Part shown: piece by piece, positions 62,773 to 64,000 of the stretch
Numbering within the stretch: position 1 is the stretch's first letter
Layout: every line of letters starts with the position of its first letter
NCBI GenBank assembly: GCA_949825025.1
Contig: OX463781.1
Span: 33,927,221-33,991,220, forward strand
Reading direction: 5' to 3'
Origin: Siphlonurus alternatus
Lineage: Eukaryota; Arthropoda; Insecta; Ephemeroptera; Siphlonuridae
Length of the DNA: 64,000 nt
Notes under the pieces: generated by a model
Database searches by the model: none
Told to the model about the DNA's origin: nothing
The model's input: only the letters and a program-made list of their open reading frames with translations
Position numbers and translations under genes: made by a program

Positions 62773-62996
62773 AACTCTTGTCTTTGTTATACCCTTGTAA
62801 TATATTAATTACCTCAGATCAGATGCTGGATTTTTTTTATTTTAACTCTGCTTGAGTTTTAGCTCATTGAGGTTATATAACATCATCAATACTGCGATCC
62901 TCTTCGAGGGATTGTACTTAATTAACTCACTGTAAACTGTAAATTCAAATTTTGTAATCCATAATACAATACGATATGAATTATTATTATTAGTCT

Positions 62997-63002
62997 TTTA
63001 TT
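62997..63002 (-). promoter_or_regulatory. Possible poly(A) signal for the 63288-63634 exon
   Basis: AATAAA on the minus strand within GTTTAATAAAAGAC, 286 bases after the stop at 63288. Chance occurrence is likely in such AT-rich DNA. Confidence 0.3.
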
Positions 63003-63287
63003 AAACACAAAAAATGTACATACAACATAGTATTATAAATATATATATTCATTATAAATTAACACTGTAATAGAACTCATAAAACACACATACAAACTAT
63101 ATATAATAGTTACAGAATAATAGAGAATAATAATAAAAGAATATAAAATAAAATAACAGATGATATTAACAGCCTGTTACATCATATAATATATCCTATA
63201 TATATAAGCACATATATAAAACAAAATACGACATAGAAAATAAATAGAATGAAAAACTTATTGCTTAATTGCTATTCAAAATATAGA

Positions 63288-63634
63288 CTATATGAAGTCT
63301 CCCTTGGCATAATCGCTGATGGGTTTAATTCTAGATTTACAGATATTTAAATGATATTGGCTACAATATTCATTACATAATTTACATACACAGGATTGTT
63401 CAGCTTTATGATAACCAGAGGATTTACAGATTAGGTGATGGAAGCCATGAACAGCTTGGCGAGTTAAGACATTTCTAACATTGGATCTATCCAATTGGGG
63501 CAGACACCAATGTTTACATGTCATAGCATCAGTGCTGTAAAACTCAGGATTAATATCCTGAGCTTTTTGATTCCTGACAGCTAGAAAATTGGAATATTGA
63601 TCTGTCATTGGAAGTTTAAACATTTCTTTGATTT
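63288..63634 (-). CDS. Possible terminal exon of an unrecognised Cys/His-rich protein
   Basis: The frame runs from an acceptor-like TTTTATTACAG (ending at 63635) to a stop at 63288-63290, about 115 residues. It is rich in Cys and His in zinc-finger-like spacing: TCKHWCLPQLDRSN, then TRQAVHGFHHLICKSSGYHK, then CVCKLCNEYCSQYH and LNICKS. The pattern ending in CxxYH recalls C-terminal fingers of some transposases, but I cannot name the family. Codon use is ordinary and there is no internal stop. The upstream exons would lie beyond the right edge. It could be a host gene or part of a transposon. Confidence 0.4.
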
Positions 63635-64000
63635 CTGTAATAAAATAATGAGAAGCTTTAATATTGACGACACAATTCTCTCAGCCAATGAAAATCCAGC
63701 GCGCGAACTGCGCGCGACGACATGTTCTATCAAGCTTCCTATCCTTTATTAACCCAGCGGTACCTGGTTTTTAATTTTTTTCGGTGGTTCTTATGAAGGG
63801 CAAGATTAATAATTCATATGAGCCACGGAAAAGATCACTTTACACGACATAAAAAATATTCGAGATTTTGTGCAGCATAGAATTTGAATGAAAAAATAAA
63901 TAGGATTTTTCTCGATCCTAACAAACCTTATGGAGCGATGTCAGAATGCGGCGCTGCGGCATTTTTAAGTTGAAGCTTGTCATTGGAATCTATCAGTTTA
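63635..64000. other. Right edge, nothing recognised
   Basis: About 365 bases with a GCGCGCGAACTGCGCGCG palindrome-like patch near 63697-63715. If the exon at 63288-63634 is real, this is its upstream intron. Confidence 0.4.

Overview
This is animal nuclear DNA, AT-rich, with long introns, GT..AG splice sites, many microsatellites and a dense load of transposons. The arrestin-domain and SLC22 exons look arthropod-like, and the 5S-rRNA-derived SINEs and long (GA)n/(TA)n tracts would fit a crustacean. The species is an inference. All recognised protein genes are split into small exons on the minus strand, so most long uninterrupted reading frames are by-products of repeats or shadows of exons.

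Gene content: I could assemble five complete multi-exon genes by hand with consistent splice phases. Four are tandem alpha-arrestin (arrestin-domain-containing, ARRDC) paralogues, all minus strand, called here A (17680-28003), B (29394-32102), C (32856-42430) and D (55899-61401). They share the same intron phases, so they are tandem duplicates. B, C and D end in PPxY motifs, the docking sites for NEDD4-family ubiquitin ligases. A stops right after the arrestin fold and has none. Between C and D lies a 10-exon, 617-residue SLC22-type organic ion transporter (43524-53212). The left part has one isolated exon (7751-7883) that looks like the signal peptide plus the start of the WIF domain of a Ryk/Derailed receptor. 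The right end has a possible terminal exon of an unrecognised Cys/His-rich protein (63288-63634).

Region by region: 1-7650 has no recognised gene. 7.7-8.5 kb has the Ryk-like exon and a possible upstream promoter. 9-17.6 kb is AT-rich and contains a nested transposon stack (13.4-15.2 kb). 17.7-28 kb is arrestin A, whose introns hold a LINE tail split by a Harbinger-like element, foldback elements and hAT-like elements. 29.4-32.1 kb is the compact arrestin B. 32.9-42.4 kb is arrestin C, with a 5.9-kb intron holding a 4.4-kb long-inverted-repeat element. That element carries a decayed Cys-rich reading frame interrupted by a hAT-like element with a perfect 8-bp target duplication. 43.5-53.2 kb is the transporter, with SINEs, a TTAA foldback and a LINE fragment in its introns. 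53.2-55.9 kb is empty. 55.9-61.4 kb is arrestin D, with a histidine-rich insertion in its N-terminal arrestin domain. 61.8-64 kb holds a TTAA element, a SINE and the unknown exon.

How the genes fit together: alpha-arrestins are adaptors that bring NEDD4-type ligases to membrane cargo, often nutrient transporters. A cluster of them around an SLC22 transporter is a suggestive neighbourhood, but nothing in the sequence shows a functional link. The most notable observations are the exon-limited near-identity of the last exons of B and C, the His-rich insert in D, the family of 5S/tRNA-headed SINEs sharing one body, a TTAA-flanked foldback family with one copy split by a second transposon, and the fossil gene inside the long-TIR element.
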